Origin: Bacteroidales bacterium
GTDB taxonomy: Bacteria > Bacteroidota > Bacteroidia > Bacteroidales > Muribaculaceae
Reading direction: 5' to 3'
NCBI GenBank assembly: GCA_004552395.1
Contig: SFOK01000015.1
Location: forward strand, 1-25,807
Length of the DNA stretch: 25,807 nt
A model generated the notes under the pieces. It saw nothing but the letters and a program-made list of their open reading frames with translations. It had not been told where the DNA came from and did no database searches. Position 1 is the stretch's first letter, and each line of letters starts with the position of its first letter. The translations under genes were made by a program, and so were the position numbers. Shown in pieces: positions 1-7,336 of the stretch.

Positions 1-75
1 CGAAAACGGGGAGAAAGAGGGCGAAAACGGGGAGAAAGAGGGCGAAAGTGGGGAGAAGAGAGCGAAAGCGGGGAG
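1..75. repeat. 21-bp tandem repeat, about 3.5 copies
   Basis: Two identical 21-bp units (cgaaaacggggagaaagaggg) occupy 1-21 and 22-42. Degenerate copies follow at 43-62 (20 bp) and 63-75. The array probably continues left of the window. The unit is a multiple of three, and frame 1 stays open to a TAA at 130-132 (repeat peptide RKRGERG). It could therefore be the tail of a gene entering from the left, but it may equally be an intergenic minisatellite. The purine bias of the top strand is striking. Confidence 0.85.
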
Positions 76-233
76 ATGGAGTGTGCGGGGAATTGCACAC
101 CCTTGGGGGCAGTGTGCAAAGGTGCTCATTAAGAGGCCAATATATCAGTCAGTTACGGGATTGTTGCACAAACCGGGCCGATTCGTGCAATTTGCTAAAT
201 TCAGTTAAAATATTGATAATAAAGCTGTTTAGG
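76..233. other. Non-coding stretch upstream of the NlpC/P60 gene
   Basis: I see no convincing gene here. A small perfect inverted repeat, GTGTGC at 81-86 and GCACAC at 95-100 with an 8-nt loop, follows the tandem repeat, and GTGTGC recurs at 112-117. The hairpin has no T-run after it. From about 190 the sequence becomes AT-rich, as expected just before a promoter. Confidence 0.5.
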
Positions 234-265
234 TTTGGAATTTGGATGGAATGTTGTTAACTTTG
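234..265 (+). promoter_or_regulatory. Bacteroidetes-type promoter for the NlpC/P60 gene
   Basis: A TTTG at 234-237 and a TAACTTTG at 258-265 are separated by 20 bp, matching the TTTG-N19-21-TAnnTTTG consensus of the primary sigma factor of Bacteroidetes. A second TAnnTTTG (TAGGTTTG) lies at 230-237 but has no matching upstream box. Transcription would begin near 272, leaving a leader of about 150 nt before the ATG at 421. Confidence 0.75.
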
Positions 266-420
266 TAGTGCAAAACAGAATCGCAGGCCTCACGACACAT
301 CAAGTGTTAACCAATCTTTCCGAGGCCAAATCCAAAAATAACGCGGATAGTTTCCCGGCAGGACTTATGGAACGAGCCCTATCTATTCTTTTTATTTCCG
401 CACAAAACGACAGCAGACTG

Positions 421-577
421 ATGAATCTCAAAACTGTAACCCTTACAATAATCGTAGCAATAGCAAGCATCTTCAGCGCACAGGCCGTGCAGCCCGCCAA
501 ATCGGCCCACGCGAGAGCTCATGAAAGCAGCCGCCGCCACATAGCCAAACAGTCCGATCCGCTCGATGCATCGCGTC
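421..577 (+). pseudogene. Signal-peptide fragment of the frameshifted NlpC/P60 gene
   Basis: The ATG at 421 opens a peptide beginning MNLKTVTLTIIVAIASIFSA. It has a short basic start, a hydrophobic core and an AQA-type cleavage site, so it is a clear signal peptide. This frame then runs into sequence that does not resemble any domain and stops at about 648. The NlpC/P60 domain continues in the next frame from about 566. Frame 2 is closed by a TAG at 542-544, so the switch must fall between about 545 and 590. The CTCTCTC run at 577-583 is a plausible site. The window sequence carries one base too many, or lacks two, compared with an intact gene. Confidence 0.65.
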
Positions 578-949
578 TCTCTCACCGAGGCCCGTCGCCA
601 CATGGGCAAGCCTTACGTTCACGGCTCCAAGGGCCCCAAATCGTTTGACTGTTCCGGTTTCTCGAGCTACGTATTCAAGCAGTTCGGCTTCAAGCTGAGC
701 CCCGCTTCGAGGATGCAGGCCACACAGGGCCAGCCCGTAGCCAAAGGGGATCTGCGCAAGGGTGACTTAGTATTCTTCACAAGCCGCAGCAGCGGCGGCG
801 CAGTAGGCCATGTAGGCATAGTAGTGTCGGCCGACAACTCCACCGGCAAATTCAAATTCATACACGCCTCGATCAAGGGTGTGAAGATTTCCGAGAACGA
901 AGGTTACTACAAATCGCGCTATCTGTTTGCCCGCCGCGTGATCAACTGA
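566..949 (+). CDS. NlpC/P60 family peptidoglycan endopeptidase, catalytic domain
   Basis: NlpC/P60 cysteine peptidases cut the stem peptides of peptidoglycan, usually between D-Glu and the diamino acid, in the periplasm. This 127-residue reading frame is almost exactly one such domain. The catalytic Cys29 lies in FDCSGF, His82 in GHVGIV and the third residue His100 in FIHAS. The segment GKPYVHGSKGP before the cysteine and GDLVFF in the middle are family hallmarks. The ATG at 566 is only the first in-frame start. The family's export signal is encoded upstream at 421 in another frame, so the native gene is probably 421-949 with a frameshift. As written, the product from 566 would lack a signal peptide and stay in the cytoplasm. 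The gene is monocistronic and convergent with the gene at 1104-1988. Confidence 0.85.
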   Translation: MHRVSLTEARRHMGKPYVHGSKGPKSFDCSGFSSYVFKQFGFKLSPASRMQATQGQPVAKGDLRKGDLVFFTSRSSGGAVGHVGIVVSADNSTGKFKFIHASIKGVKISENEGYYKSRYLFARRVIN

Positions 950-1018
950 TCCAACCTCTACCCTCTCGCCGCGCGAGCAACGAATCCGACCTCTACCCTT
1001 TTCACCATACAACATAGA
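949..1018. repeat. Two degenerate copies of a 35-bp direct repeat
   Basis: A segment beginning ATCCAACCTCTACCC at the stop codon of the NlpC/P60 gene (949) recurs as ATCCGACCTCTACCC at 984, a 35-bp period. The first half of each unit is well conserved and the second half has drifted. It looks like a local duplication of the 3' flank. Confidence 0.6.
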
Positions 1019-1026
1019 AGAATTCC

Positions 1027-1072
1027 GGACAAGACTGCTGCCAAAAATTTCAATTGGCACTGAGTCTTGTCC
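1027..1072. terminator. Large hairpin between convergent genes, possible bidirectional terminator
   Basis: GGACAAGACT (1027-1036) pairs perfectly with AGTCTTGTCC (1063-1072). Inside this, TGCCAA (1039-1044) pairs with TTGGCA (1054-1059), leaving a 9-nt AT loop and a small 2x3 internal loop. It lies between the convergent NlpC/P60 and EFR1 genes, where a shared terminator is expected. Neither side has a long T-run (CTAAAACTTT on the plus side), so termination itself is inferred. Confidence 0.6.
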
Positions 1073-1103
1073 TAAAACTTTATAGAGACTAACTGTACCG
1101 GTA

Positions 1104-1988
1104 TCAGAATGGGCAATAGTATTGGCCTTTGCCGCGGGTGAAGCGTCTGAATTCAATGATGTGCTCCGGGCAGGCGTTGTAGCAAGCGCAACAGGATATG
1201 CACTTTTTGCCCCACTTCGGGTAAGCGGCGCGGATAAGACCGCAGTTATTCCCATCGCCCCGGTAGATAGTCTGTATCTTATCATCAGGCCGGGCCTCCT
1301 CCATCGTAATATTGTCGACCGGGCAGACCGAGACGCACCTTCCGCAGCAGATGCACTTATCCCTGTCGATCTTCCAGTGGCCGAAGCTCGTGCCCCATCT
1401 CCGGAACAGCGGATAGACCATGCCCGTCTTGAGCCGTGCCGCCGGGCCCTCGACACAATCCTCCGTCCGCACCTGTCCGCGAATCTGAGCCGCAATCTCA
1501 TCGAGCCGCTTCGGGGCAGCCTCCAGCTTCCTTTGCGCGAGCTGCGGATCGTCGACAGAGAAACCCGGCAGCAGCACATAATCGTTGGGCATCTGCACAC
1601 TCCATATCGCATCGAGGCTGAGACCACGCCGGGCAAGGGCCTTACGGAGCATCTGCGGCGCACGGCCCGTCTCGTCGCCACACGTCAGCACAGCGTAGAT
1701 ATAAGTGCCCCGGGCAGCCTCCGCGTCGAGACAATTGCGTATCCAGTACAGCACAACCGGCGGTATACCCCAGCTGTAGACCGGGCAGAAGAAGCCCGAC
1801 ACCTCCTTACTATCCACCGGATTCTCAGGCGGTTGCGGCATAGGGAGTTTACCCGCCTTCTGCAACATAGTGATCTGGCTCAGCCGACTATCCCGGCGCA
1901 TAAAGAGGTCGCGGTCATCGCCCGTAGCAGTGGCGATATAAGAAGCCGCGTAGCGTGTGTTGCCTGTGCCTGAATACCAATAAATCAT
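1104..1988 (-). CDS. EFR1 family ferrodoxin (flavodoxin-like domain plus two 4Fe-4S clusters)
   Basis: This is a predicted cytoplasmic electron-transfer protein of 294 residues. The N-terminus (MIYWYSGTGNTRYAA) carries the flavodoxin-type phosphate loop that binds FMN. FFCPVYSWGIPP at about residues 67-77 is typical of EFR1 proteins. The C-terminal part has two 4Fe-4S motifs, Cys212/215/218/222 and Cys263/266/269/273, each followed by proline, as in bacterial ferredoxins. The redox partner is unknown. It is the last gene of the udk-lptB-CPBP-holA-EFR1 run, 39 bp after holA, and ends facing the NlpC/P60 gene. The family call is firm; the physiological role is not. Confidence 0.88.
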   Translation of the reverse strand: MIYWYSGTGNTRYAASYIATATGDDRDLFMRRDSRLSQITMLQKAGKLPMPQPPENPVDSKEVSGFFCPVYSWGIPPVVLYWIRNCLDAEAARGTYIYAVLTCGDETGRAPQMLRKALARRGLSLDAIWSVQMPNDYVLLPGFSVDDPQLAQRKLEAAPKRLDEIAAQIRGQVRTEDCVEGPAARLKTGMVYPLFRRWGTSFGHWKIDRDKCICCGRCVSVCPVDNITMEEARPDDKIQTIYRGDGNNCGLIRAAYPKWGKKCISCCACYNACPEHIIEFRRFTRGKGQYYCPF

Positions 1989-2027
1989 AGCGGGAATTTA
2001 AGTCATACACCCTTAAAACTTTGAGCC

Positions 2028-3065
2028 TCAGAGCGTGAAAATCTTGTAGATAAGTTCTCTGAAGAGCGGGAACTCCTTCTGCGCCGACCCTATGCCCTTG
2101 CTGCGGCAGTCGAACTCGCGCAGCGAGTGGATGATATCCATAGCCTTGCGGGCCGTATATAGCGGCATGGCCTTCTTGATGTCGCGCAGACGGTATACAC
2201 TATTCACATTGAGCTGCTTCATCAGGCCGCGGTCCGAGCGGTCCGGCGAGTAGTAAGCCAGCATCAGGTTAGAAAAGAAATTGAAGATCAGCGGGAGAGT
2301 ACGCTGCGTGGGATTCGCGTTAGGGTTCTGCTCGAAATAGGCCACAATCTGCTGCGCTTTGGTGTAGTTGCGCGCGGCGATAGCCGATATCAGTTCGAAG
2401 CTGTTGAAATCCTTGCTTATGCCTATGTTGCGCTCGATCGACTCCGGGGTGATGCGCCGCTCGCCCGAGGCGATCACGAGCTTCTCTATCTCCGAAAAGA
2501 GCCTCGACAGATCAGTGCCGATAGATGCGGCGAGCATATCCATGGACTTGTCGTCGATAGATATGCGGGCCTCCTTGCAGTGAGCGGCTATGACGCTGCG
2601 CAGATTATAATCGCGCACCTTCTCGCTCTGAAAGATCACCGCGCCGTTCTTCACAGCCTCCTTCACAAGCGCCGAGGTTCCGCTAAGCGACTCACCCTTA
2701 TAGACGATCACGAAGACCGTGGAAGCCACCGGATGACCCGTATAGGCAGCCAGCTTGTTGAGCCGCGTCTTGGCATTAGCCATGGACTGGGCCTCCTTGA
2801 GCATGACGAGCTGATGATCAGCCATCACCGGGAAACGGCGGGCAGTGGAGATCACCGCGTCGAGATCGGCATCGTTGCCGTAGAACACCTGCTGGTCGAA
2901 GTCGCGCTCATCCTCCGCCACCACAGTATTGAGCAGCAGCTCGGCTATCTGATCGAGGAAATACGGCTCCTCTCCGCTGAGCAGATATATGGGCGCGAAC
3001 TTACGCTTGCGTATGTCGGTGACCACCTGAGTGAACGTTTGCTGTGCATCGGCTTTCTTTGCCAT
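2028..3065 (-). CDS. holA: DNA polymerase III subunit delta
   Basis: HolA is the delta subunit of the clamp loader. It opens the beta sliding clamp so the replicative polymerase can be loaded on DNA. The protein is 345 residues, the normal length. The N-terminal segment APIYLLSGEEPYFLDQIAELL is the family signature, a degenerate nucleotide-binding fold without a working Walker A. The middle contains the helical region with IGTDLSRLFSEIEKL, and the C-terminal collar domain ends in a conserved-looking helical segment. The ATG at 3065 lies 21 bp after the CPBP gene, so the two are probably co-transcribed. No truncation is seen. Confidence 0.93.
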   Translation of the reverse strand: MAKKADAQQTFTQVVTDIRKRKFAPIYLLSGEEPYFLDQIAELLLNTVVAEDERDFDQQVFYGNDADLDAVISTARRFPVMADHQLVMLKEAQSMANAKTRLNKLAAYTGHPVASTVFVIVYKGESLSGTSALVKEAVKNGAVIFQSEKVRDYNLRSVIAAHCKEARISIDDKSMDMLAASIGTDLSRLFSEIEKLVIASGERRITPESIERNIGISKDFNSFELISAIAARNYTKAQQIVAYFEQNPNANPTQRTLPLIFNFFSNLMLAYYSPDRSDRGLMKQLNVNSVYRLRDIKKAMPLYTARKAMDIIHSLREFDCRSKGIGSAQKEFPLFRELIYKIFTL

Positions 3066-3086
3066 AATCTCCTTGTATATGCAGTG

Positions 3087-4001
3087 TCAGAAGCCTCTTC
3101 GGCGCTGAATGTAGATGAAAGTGAGCAGCAGAACCAGCGATATGGCGGCTATCCAGGGGAAGCCCGAGGTCTCCACACCGATGGTCTCCACGTCCTGCAC
3201 AGCCCCGCCGCGGTTGGCAATCCACTGCGAGACGATAGCTATGGTGTTGTTGAGCGCATGGGCTATGGCGGCCGTCCACACCGACCCGGTCCAGAGAAGC
3301 AGGTATCCGAAGAAAGCGCCGAGCAGCAGTCGCGGCACGAAGCCGAAGAATTGGAAATGCAGAAGGCTGAAGATGAAAGCTGCTAACCAGACCGCCAGAT
3401 GACGGTTCACACCGTTGGTCAGAAAAATCCTCTGCAAGGCTCCGCGGAAGAAAAGCTCCTCGCAGAAACCGGTGAACACGCCCACCACAAGCACAGTGAC
3501 AATCAGGCCGCCCACAGATGTGGACGAGAGCATCACCGAAGTGGCTTTAGCGGCGGCGTCTTCCGAAGCGCGGGCCCACTCGCCCACAGCCGACATCCAG
3601 TCCGGGAACTGCAGCTGCGAGTTATAATAGATCACCTCGTTGAGGAAAGGGAGACCGAGGATGAAGCAAATCAGTATGTTGAAGAGCGTGATGGAGCGTA
3701 TCCGGCCGTCGAGAGCGAGGTAGCGCAGCGGCCTCCGCGAAAGGATGATGCTTATCATCAGCGCGCTGCCGCCGAAAGCCACCAGATTCTGCACCACCGA
3801 AGCGGCAATCATGGCCTGCCGGCTTCCGGCCGGGAAAAAACCTTTGATCAGTCCTATGCAGATGCCGGCCAGAAACAGGGCCAGAATAAAGATACCGGTA
3901 GAGAGAAGCAGACTCCGCCAGGGCCCCATAGGCACCACAGGCACCTGAGAGGGCCCGCGCAGACCACCGCCATAATTTCTTGTAGAACTTCCTCGTGCCA
4001 T
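3087..4001 (-). CDS. CPBP family intramembrane glutamic endopeptidase
   Basis: CPBP (CAAX protease and bacteriocin-processing, Abi) proteins are membrane-embedded peptidases related to eukaryotic Rce1. The 304-residue product has about seven or eight hydrophobic segments, beginning at residue 30 and ending with a helix at 282-298 followed by a basic tail. The active-site motifs are complete: EE181-182 with Arg186 (EELFFR), Phe211 to His215 (FSLLH), and His248 to Asn252 (HALNN). Bacterial substrates are mostly unknown, and none is suggested here beyond the company of the LPS-export ATPase LptB. The gene starts 2 bp after lptB ends, so translation is probably coupled. Confidence 0.9.
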   Translation of the reverse strand: MARGSSTRNYGGGLRGPSQVPVVPMGPWRSLLLSTGIFILALFLAGICIGLIKGFFPAGSRQAMIAASVVQNLVAFGGSALMISIILSRRPLRYLALDGRIRSITLFNILICFILGLPFLNEVIYYNSQLQFPDWMSAVGEWARASEDAAAKATSVMLSSTSVGGLIVTVLVVGVFTGFCEELFFRGALQRIFLTNGVNRHLAVWLAAFIFSLLHFQFFGFVPRLLLGAFFGYLLLWTGSVWTAAIAHALNNTIAIVSQWIANRGGAVQDVETIGVETSGFPWIAAISLVLLLTFIYIQRRRGF

Positions 4002-4003
4002 CG

Positions 4004-4918
4004 CTATCTGAATTTCTTGCGGCGGAACACGAAGTTGCGGCCCAGATACTTCTCCTTCACCTCCGGGTTTTCGGCGAGCTCCTCGCTCGTGCCCTGGAAG
4101 AGGATCTTACCCTCGAAAAGCAGGTAAGCGCGGTCCGTGATCGAGAGAGTCTCCTGCGCGTTATGGTCAGTGATGAGGATACCTATATTCTTATCCTTCA
4201 GGCGGTAGACCACCTCCTGTATATCCTCCACGGCGATAGGGTCCACACCGGCGAAAGGCTCGTCGAGCATTATGAACTTAGGGTCGATGGCCAGACAGCG
4301 GGCTATCTCCGTGCGCCGGCGCTCGCCGCCGGAGAGAGAGTCGCCGTTGTTCTTGCGCACCTTCTGCAGGTTGAACTCCGCGATAAGGCTCTCCAGCTTC
4401 TCTTTCTGATACGCTTTCGGCTTACCGGTCATCTCCAACACCGCGCGTATATTGTTCTCCACGCTCATCTTGCGGAACACCGACGGCTCCTGCGCCAGAT
4501 AGCCAATGCCGAGCTTTGCACGCTTATACATAGGGAGCTTGGTGATGTTGCGGTTGTCGAGATAGATGAGCCCTTCGTTGGGGGTGATCAGGCCCACAGT
4601 CATATAAAACGTGGTGGTCTTGCCGGCGCCGTTCGGTCCCAGCAGACCCACAATCTCGCCCTGCGTCACATTGATGGAGACATGATTCACCACCGTGCGC
4701 TCGCCGTATTTCTTCACGAGATTGTCAGTGCGCAGAATACCTTTCCCCTCGGAGATTTCGCGGGCCAGCAGCTCTTTCTCCTTAACCTCGGCCGCGGCTT
4801 CGTAAGATTCCTCGCGCACCTGTTCGGCCGCAGCGGGATCCGCTATGACGGTCTCCTCCGTCACTATGATCTCCCCGGCAGCGGGTTCTGCGTTGATGTT
4901 ATCCTTCTTCAGGTTCAT
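4004..4918 (-). CDS. lptB: LPS export system ATP-binding protein LptB, with acidic N-terminal extension
   Basis: LptB is the cytoplasmic ATPase that powers LptFG to extract lipopolysaccharide from the inner membrane and push it to the outer membrane. All ABC motifs are present: Walker A GPNGAGKT (94-101), Q-loop Gln143, signature LSGGE (195-199), Walker B FIMLDE (215-220) and switch His252. The ABC domain starts only near residue 60. Before it is a charged, Glu/Ala-rich segment that ordinary LptB (about 240 residues) lacks, and it contains no later ATG that could serve as the start. I chose the ATG at 4918 because it overlaps the udk stop as ATGA, the usual coupled arrangement; another in-frame ATG at 4939 is possible. 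The LptFG partners are not in this window. Confidence 0.92.
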   Translation of the reverse strand: MNLKKDNINAEPAAGEIIVTEETVIADPAAAEQVREESYEAAAEVKEKELLAREISEGKGILRTDNLVKKYGERTVVNHVSINVTQGEIVGLLGPNGAGKTTTFYMTVGLITPNEGLIYLDNRNITKLPMYKRAKLGIGYLAQEPSVFRKMSVENNIRAVLEMTGKPKAYQKEKLESLIAEFNLQKVRKNNGDSLSGGERRRTEIARCLAIDPKFIMLDEPFAGVDPIAVEDIQEVVYRLKDKNIGILITDHNAQETLSITDRAYLLFEGKILFQGTSEELAENPEVKEKYLGRNFVFRRKKFR

Positions 4919-5562
4919 GGTCTGTTGTCGCATTTGCATCCGGCCTTACCGCCGCCCGGGAGAAGGGCCGCTATGTAATCCTTCAGCAGATTAATGGCCA
5001 CAATATTGTTGCCGCCCTGGGGCAGTATGAGGTCAGCGAATTTCTTGGTCGGCTCTATGTAGAGCTCGTGCATAGGCTTGAGGGTGGACTGATAGCGGTC
5101 TATCACCATCTGAGGCGTGCGGCCGCGCTCTATGCAGTCGCGGCTTATGACACGGATAAGCCTCTCGTCGGCATCGGCGTCCACAAAGACCTTCACATCC
5201 ATCATTTCGCGAAGCTCGGGGTCGGTGAGCACCAGGATACCCTCCACCACCACAACCTCGCGGGGCTCTACCTTCACCGTCTCCGGCATACGGGCGCAGG
5301 TGAGGAAATCGTAGGTAGGCATGTCGATAGCCTTCCCCTCGCGGAGCATGCGCAGATGGCGGCAGAGGAGCGTCCACTCGATCGAAGCGGGCTCATCGTA
5401 GTTCATCTTGAGCCTAACCTCAAGCGGTATGTGGTGATTGTCTTTGTAATAGCAGTCCTGGGGGATCACTGCCACCTCCCCGGGAGCGAACGACTCTATG
5501 ATACGGCGTACGACGGTGGTTTTGCCCGATCCGGTACCGCCTGCGATTCCGATTATAACCAT
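4915..5562 (-). CDS. udk: Uridine kinase
   Basis: Uridine kinase phosphorylates uridine and cytidine to UMP and CMP in pyrimidine salvage, using ATP or GTP. The 215-residue protein starts with the P-loop GIAGGTGSGKTT. It also has the family's DCYYKD and YDEPASIEW segments, the substrate motif YDFLT, and the VVVEGILVL strand. The RGRTP loop in the C-terminal half is also typical. I prefer the ATG at 5562 over a TTG at 5571, since ATG places the P-loop in its usual position. It is the first gene of the minus-strand operon, and its stop overlaps the lptB start by 4 bp. It faces away from mlaE. Confidence 0.92.
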   Translation of the reverse strand: MVIIGIAGGTGSGKTTVVRRIIESFAPGEVAVIPQDCYYKDNHHIPLEVRLKMNYDEPASIEWTLLCRHLRMLREGKAIDMPTYDFLTCARMPETVKVEPREVVVVEGILVLTDPELREMMDVKVFVDADADERLIRVISRDCIERGRTPQMVIDRYQSTLKPMHELYIEPTKKFADLILPQGGNNIVAINLLKDYIAALLPGGGKAGCKCDNRP

Positions 5563-5674
5563 GGCCGGCAAATTTTGTGTCAGTCCGGGAAAGCTGCGGA
5601 GCTGAAATCAGCTCACGGGCCACGCCGGAAAGGTCCGATTTATTGTCCCATATTGCCTAAAAACGGCGGAACAG

Positions 5675-5707
5675 TTTCGCAAAGTTACAAAAAAATTTGT
5701 ACCTTTG
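5675..5707 (+). promoter_or_regulatory. Promoter of mlaE-mlaF-sprT
   Basis: TTTC at 5675-5678 is followed after 21 bp by a perfect TACCTTTG at 5700-5707, the Bacteroidetes -7 element. Transcription would begin near 5714, about 80 nt before the mlaE ATG. This placement argues against any mlaE start upstream of 5714. Confidence 0.75.
5680..5687 (-). promoter_or_regulatory. Probable -7 element for the udk operon
   Basis: CAAAGTTA on the plus strand is TAACTTTG on the minus strand, a perfect match to TAnnTTTG. I do not find a good TTTG box at the expected distance, so the -33 element is weak or absent. The element lies inside the spacer of the divergent mlaE promoter, so the two would compete for polymerase. 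Predicted leader length is about 110 nt. Confidence 0.55.
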
Positions 5708-5792
5708 CACTCCGTTCGGACATCAAATGCAAAAAAGAGGGCTCCCGGCGGAGCTTTCCGCCTCCGGACGGCGTCTAACACTCACCCACACA

Positions 5793-6539
5793 ATGATAGT
5801 ATCTTCCCTGAAATCGTTTGGCCGCTATTGCCTCTTCATGCAGAGGGTGTTTCGCGTGCCCGACAAATGGCGGGAATTCTTCAAAAACACCGCATTCGAG
5901 ATCTACAAGCTCGGTGTCGACTCCATTCCGCTTGTGATCATAATATCTATCTTCATCGGCGCGGTCATCACCATCCAGATGAAGATTAATTTCGTCTCGC
6001 CGCTGGTTCCCTCCTACACCGTGGGTTTGGCCACCCGCGAGATCCTGCTGCTCGAGTTCTCATCGTCGATTCTCGCGCTGATCCTGGCCGGCAAGGTCGG
6101 GTCCAACATAGCCTCCGAGATCGGCACCATGCGTGTCACCGAGCAGATCGACGCCCTCGACATCATGGGCGTGAACTCGGCAAATTTCATAGTGCTTCCC
6201 AAGATTGTGGGCTTCGTGCTCTTCATCCCGGTGCTCTGTGTGCTCTCCATGTTCATGGGTATCTTCGGCGGCTGGCTCATGGCTTTCGCCACAAACATAG
6301 TCTCCATAGAGACTTACACATACGGCCTTCAGACCATGTTCATAGAATGGTACGTATGGTACGGTATCATCAAGACTTTCTTCTTCGCGTTCATAATCAC
6401 CAGTGTGGCAGCCTACTACGGCTACTATGTGAAGGGCGGTGCGCTTGAAGTCGGCAAAGCGTCGACCAACGCCGTGGTCTCGAGCTCTATCCTGATCCTG
6501 CTCATGGACGTGGTGCTCACTAAACTCATGCTGCAATGA
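5793..6539 (+). CDS. mlaE: MlaE family ABC transporter permease
   Basis: MlaE is the inner-membrane permease of the Mla/MCE lipid transport system, which moves phospholipids between the inner and outer membranes. The 248-residue protein has the expected membrane helices (first one around PLVIIISIFIGAVITIQ). It also has the conserved loop GKVGSNIASEIGTMRVTEQIDALDIMG, the region that couples permease to ATPase in this family. I place the start at the ATG at 5793 because the promoter lies at 5700-5707 and the helical content begins correctly from here. The stop overlaps the mlaF start by 4 bp. No MCE-domain protein (MlaD) is encoded beside it, so that subunit must come from elsewhere. Confidence 0.92.
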   Translation: MIVSSLKSFGRYCLFMQRVFRVPDKWREFFKNTAFEIYKLGVDSIPLVIIISIFIGAVITIQMKINFVSPLVPSYTVGLATREILLLEFSSSILALILAGKVGSNIASEIGTMRVTEQIDALDIMGVNSANFIVLPKIVGFVLFIPVLCVLSMFMGIFGGWLMAFATNIVSIETYTYGLQTMFIEWYVWYGIIKTFFFAFIITSVAAYYGYYVKGGALEVGKASTNAVVSSSILILLMDVVLTKLMLQ

Positions 6540-7324
6540 TTGAAGCCAGGAACATATCCAAATGGTTCGACGGGCAACAGGTGCTCTACGACATATCCGC
6601 CACTTTCCACACCGGAAAGACAAATCTGATTATAGGCCAGTCAGGCTCCGGCAAGACGGTGCTCATGAAGTGCCTGGTGGGCCTGCTGCGTCCCGAGGAG
6701 GGCGAGATTCTCTACGACGGGCGCTCCTTCCGCGCCATGAACGACGAGCAGAAAAAGGCTCTCCACACCGAGATAGGAATGCTCTTCCAGGGCTCGGCTC
6801 TTTTCGACAACCTCACGGTGCTGGGCAATGTCATGTTCCCGCTCAAGATGTTCAGCAAAATGAGCAAAGCCGAGCAGCTCGAAAGGGCGCGTTTCTGTAT
6901 TCAGCGCGTAGGACTGGAAAACGCCGACAACAAATTCCCCTCGGAGATTTCGGGCGGTATGCAGAAGCGTGTGGCCATTGCCCGCGCCATATCGCTCAAT
7001 CCCCGCTACCTCTTCTGCGACGAACCCAACTCGGGCCTTGACCCCAGGACATCCATCCTCATCGATGAACTGCTCTCCGACATCACCCACGAATTCAACA
7101 TCACCACGGTGATCAATACCCACGATATGAATTCTGTGCTCGGCATCGGCGAGAACATCATCTTCATAAACAAAGGACGATGCGACTGGACCGGCAACGA
7201 CAAGGATATCTTCCGCAGCAAATCCCGGTCGCTCAACGATTTCGTATTCGCGTCCAAACTGTTCCGGGAGGTAAAGAAATATCTGGAACGCAGCGCCGAA
7301 AGAGACGAAAAGGCCAATAACTGA
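6536..7324 (+). CDS. mlaF: MlaF-type ABC transporter ATP-binding protein
   Basis: This is the ATPase partner of the MlaE permease. Motifs in the 262-residue protein are Walker A GQSGSGKT (34-41), Q-loop in MLFQGSALFDNLTV, signature ISGGMQKRVAIARA, Walker B YLFCDEPNSGLDP and the switch histidine in NTHDM. The GMQKR form of the signature and the FDNLTVLGNV segment are typical of MlaF rather than of importer ATPases. The ATGA overlap with mlaE gives coupled translation and equal dosage. The C-terminus is charged and lysine-rich. The gene is followed after 12 bp by the SprT-like gene. Confidence 0.92.
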   Translation: MIEARNISKWFDGQQVLYDISATFHTGKTNLIIGQSGSGKTVLMKCLVGLLRPEEGEILYDGRSFRAMNDEQKKALHTEIGMLFQGSALFDNLTVLGNVMFPLKMFSKMSKAEQLERARFCIQRVGLENADNKFPSEISGGMQKRVAIARAISLNPRYLFCDEPNSGLDPRTSILIDELLSDITHEFNITTVINTHDMNSVLGIGENIIFINKGRCDWTGNDKDIFRSKSRSLNDFVFASKLFREVKKYLERSAERDEKANN

Positions 7325-7336
7325 GCCGTCTCCCCC

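Noticed and set aside
767..1681. Long open frame on the minus strand overlapping the EFR1 gene
   Set aside because: Arg/Ser-rich translation typical of a wrong frame; the EFR1 frame has all flavodoxin and ferredoxin motifs.
5697..5792. Upstream TTG start adding 32 residues to MlaE
   Set aside because: It lies inside the promoter and before the predicted transcription start; the ATG at 5793 gives the usual length.
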